A stretch of 38,159 nt of DNA from Strigomonas culicis (Eukaryota > Euglenozoa > Kinetoplastea > Trypanosomatida > Trypanosomatidae). Positions 37,436 to 38,159 of the stretch are shown piece by piece. The DNA lies in assembly GCA_000482145.1 (NCBI GenBank), contig AUXH01000127.1, positions 1 through 38,159 of the forward strand, given 5' to 3'. The first letter of the stretch is position 1; each line of letters begins with the position of its first letter. Below the pieces are notes generated by a model. It saw nothing but the letters and a program-made list of their open reading frames with translations. It was not told the DNA's origin and searched no databases. Position numbers and translations under genes: made by a program.

Positions 37436-37456
37436 CTAAAAAAAAAAAGGAAGATA
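37436..37456 (-). promoter_or_regulatory. Candidate SL splice acceptor, CH-like gene
   Basis: On the minus strand a T run preceded by CTTCC ends in TAG, with AG at 37437-37436. The predicted 5' UTR is 39 nt. This is a textbook tract-plus-AG arrangement. Confidence 0.7.
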
Positions 37457-38111
37457 TCCAACTATATCCTGTGTACCGGAACAAGGTGTGAACAAGACAA
37501 ACAGCACAGCGAGATGTAGGGAGAGAGAGAGAGCCATATGGAAAGAAGGAGAATGCTATACAACCATGGAACCCGTCTCAGCGCTAGGCTGGCAAGAGCA
37601 TCAACGGGAGTCGAGTTGCAAGAGCTGTTGTCCTTCTGAAGAACCTTCACACGTGAGTGCTTTTTTCTTTACCTTCAATAATTAAAATAAACGAACAAAA
37701 AAGAAGAAAAAGGAAACTGATGCTACGTACGAACCTCATAAATTGTGAATGAAAGAACCCAACCAAACTATGTTAAATTCACCGCCTGCCATTGACACTC
37801 TCTGTTCTCACCTTATTATTATACAATCGGTCAGTCTTTTCTATCAATACTAATGTTTTGTTTTTGATTATATTTATATATGTACACACACAAAAAAAGA
37901 AAAGAAAGAAGAAAACGCTCTTTCAGTGGTACACTCCCTGCACCCGGAAGGCTAAGAAAAAAAAACGTAGAGGACCTGAGTCAGTACAAACGGATACGGT
38001 GAAAAAAAAAACTTGATAAAACAAAACAGGACAAAAAGTTCGCATCACTGAGAGTTAAGTAATATAACTGGTAGAGCTGCTATCATAAATGAAAGAAAAA
38101 ATAATACAACA

Positions 38112-38114
<3 letters not shown>

Positions 38115-38157
<43 letters not shown>
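38115..38157. repeat. (AT)n microsatellite at the right edge
   Basis: About 21 AT units run almost to the end of the window. The true length is unknown. Confidence 0.97.

Positions 38158-38159
<2 letters not shown>

Larger units (their letters stand above)
37397..38159. other. 5' flank of the CH-like gene to the right edge
   Basis: AT-rich sequence upstream of the first gene, ending in a long AT repeat. It should contain the 3' UTR of the preceding gene outside the window. No coding sequence or RNA gene was recognised, and there is no sign of a strand switch. Confidence 0.65.

Noticed and set aside
1..38159. Reassigned stop codons, as in some trypanosomatids such as Blastocrithidia
   Set aside because: All three stops terminate genes here (for example TGA at 340, TAA at 4496, TAG at 28515), and no conserved domain is interrupted by a stop.

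Overview
The window is a stretch of kinetoplastid (trypanosomatid) nuclear DNA. Twelve intronless protein genes all lie on the minus strand, so they belong to one polycistronic unit read from position 38159 towards 1. Coding regions are very GC-rich, with G or C at most third codon positions. The spacers are AT-rich and full of homopolymers and microsatellites. Clear pyrimidine tracts (minus strand) followed by the first AG lie just upstream of several start codons, as expected for spliced-leader trans-splicing. TAA, TAG and TGA are all used as terminators and none occurs inside a gene, so the nuclear code is standard. The genus cannot be fixed from the sequence alone. Both ends of the window fall in long dinucleotide repeats, (GA)38 at the left and (AT)~21 at the right, so the window is probably a whole contig that broke at microsatellites.

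Layout in transcription order (right to left). A 1668-residue coiled-coil protein with a calponin-homology-like centre (32390-37396) comes first. Next is a 1071-residue membrane protein carrying two START-like lipid-binding domains and an MCTP-like membrane anchor (28515-31730). Two adjacent PIF1-family helicases follow (24441-27485 and 20377-23484). Then comes a tandem array of four Nodulin-like MFS transporters of the PAD type (17429-19549, 14973-16811, 12343-14307, 9463-11472). The last five genes are a tandem-GST thiol-dependent reductase (7405-8739), a nuclear-looking protein with a polo-box-like domain but no kinase (5596-6732), a 14-3-3 protein (4496-5257), an elongated OPA3-like protein (2473-3579), and a tail-anchored golgin-like coiled-coil protein (340-1953).

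The genes do not form one pathway, as is usual for kinetoplastid units. The two duplicated families are the most informative part. The helicases share a 159-bp block that is perfectly identical, including silent sites, while the rest of each gene is strongly diverged. The transporters are mosaics in which different segments group the copies differently. Both patterns point to gene conversion. The START/membrane-anchor fusion and the kinase-less polo-box protein are the best candidates for undescribed biology. No tRNA, rRNA, CRISPR array or transposon was found.
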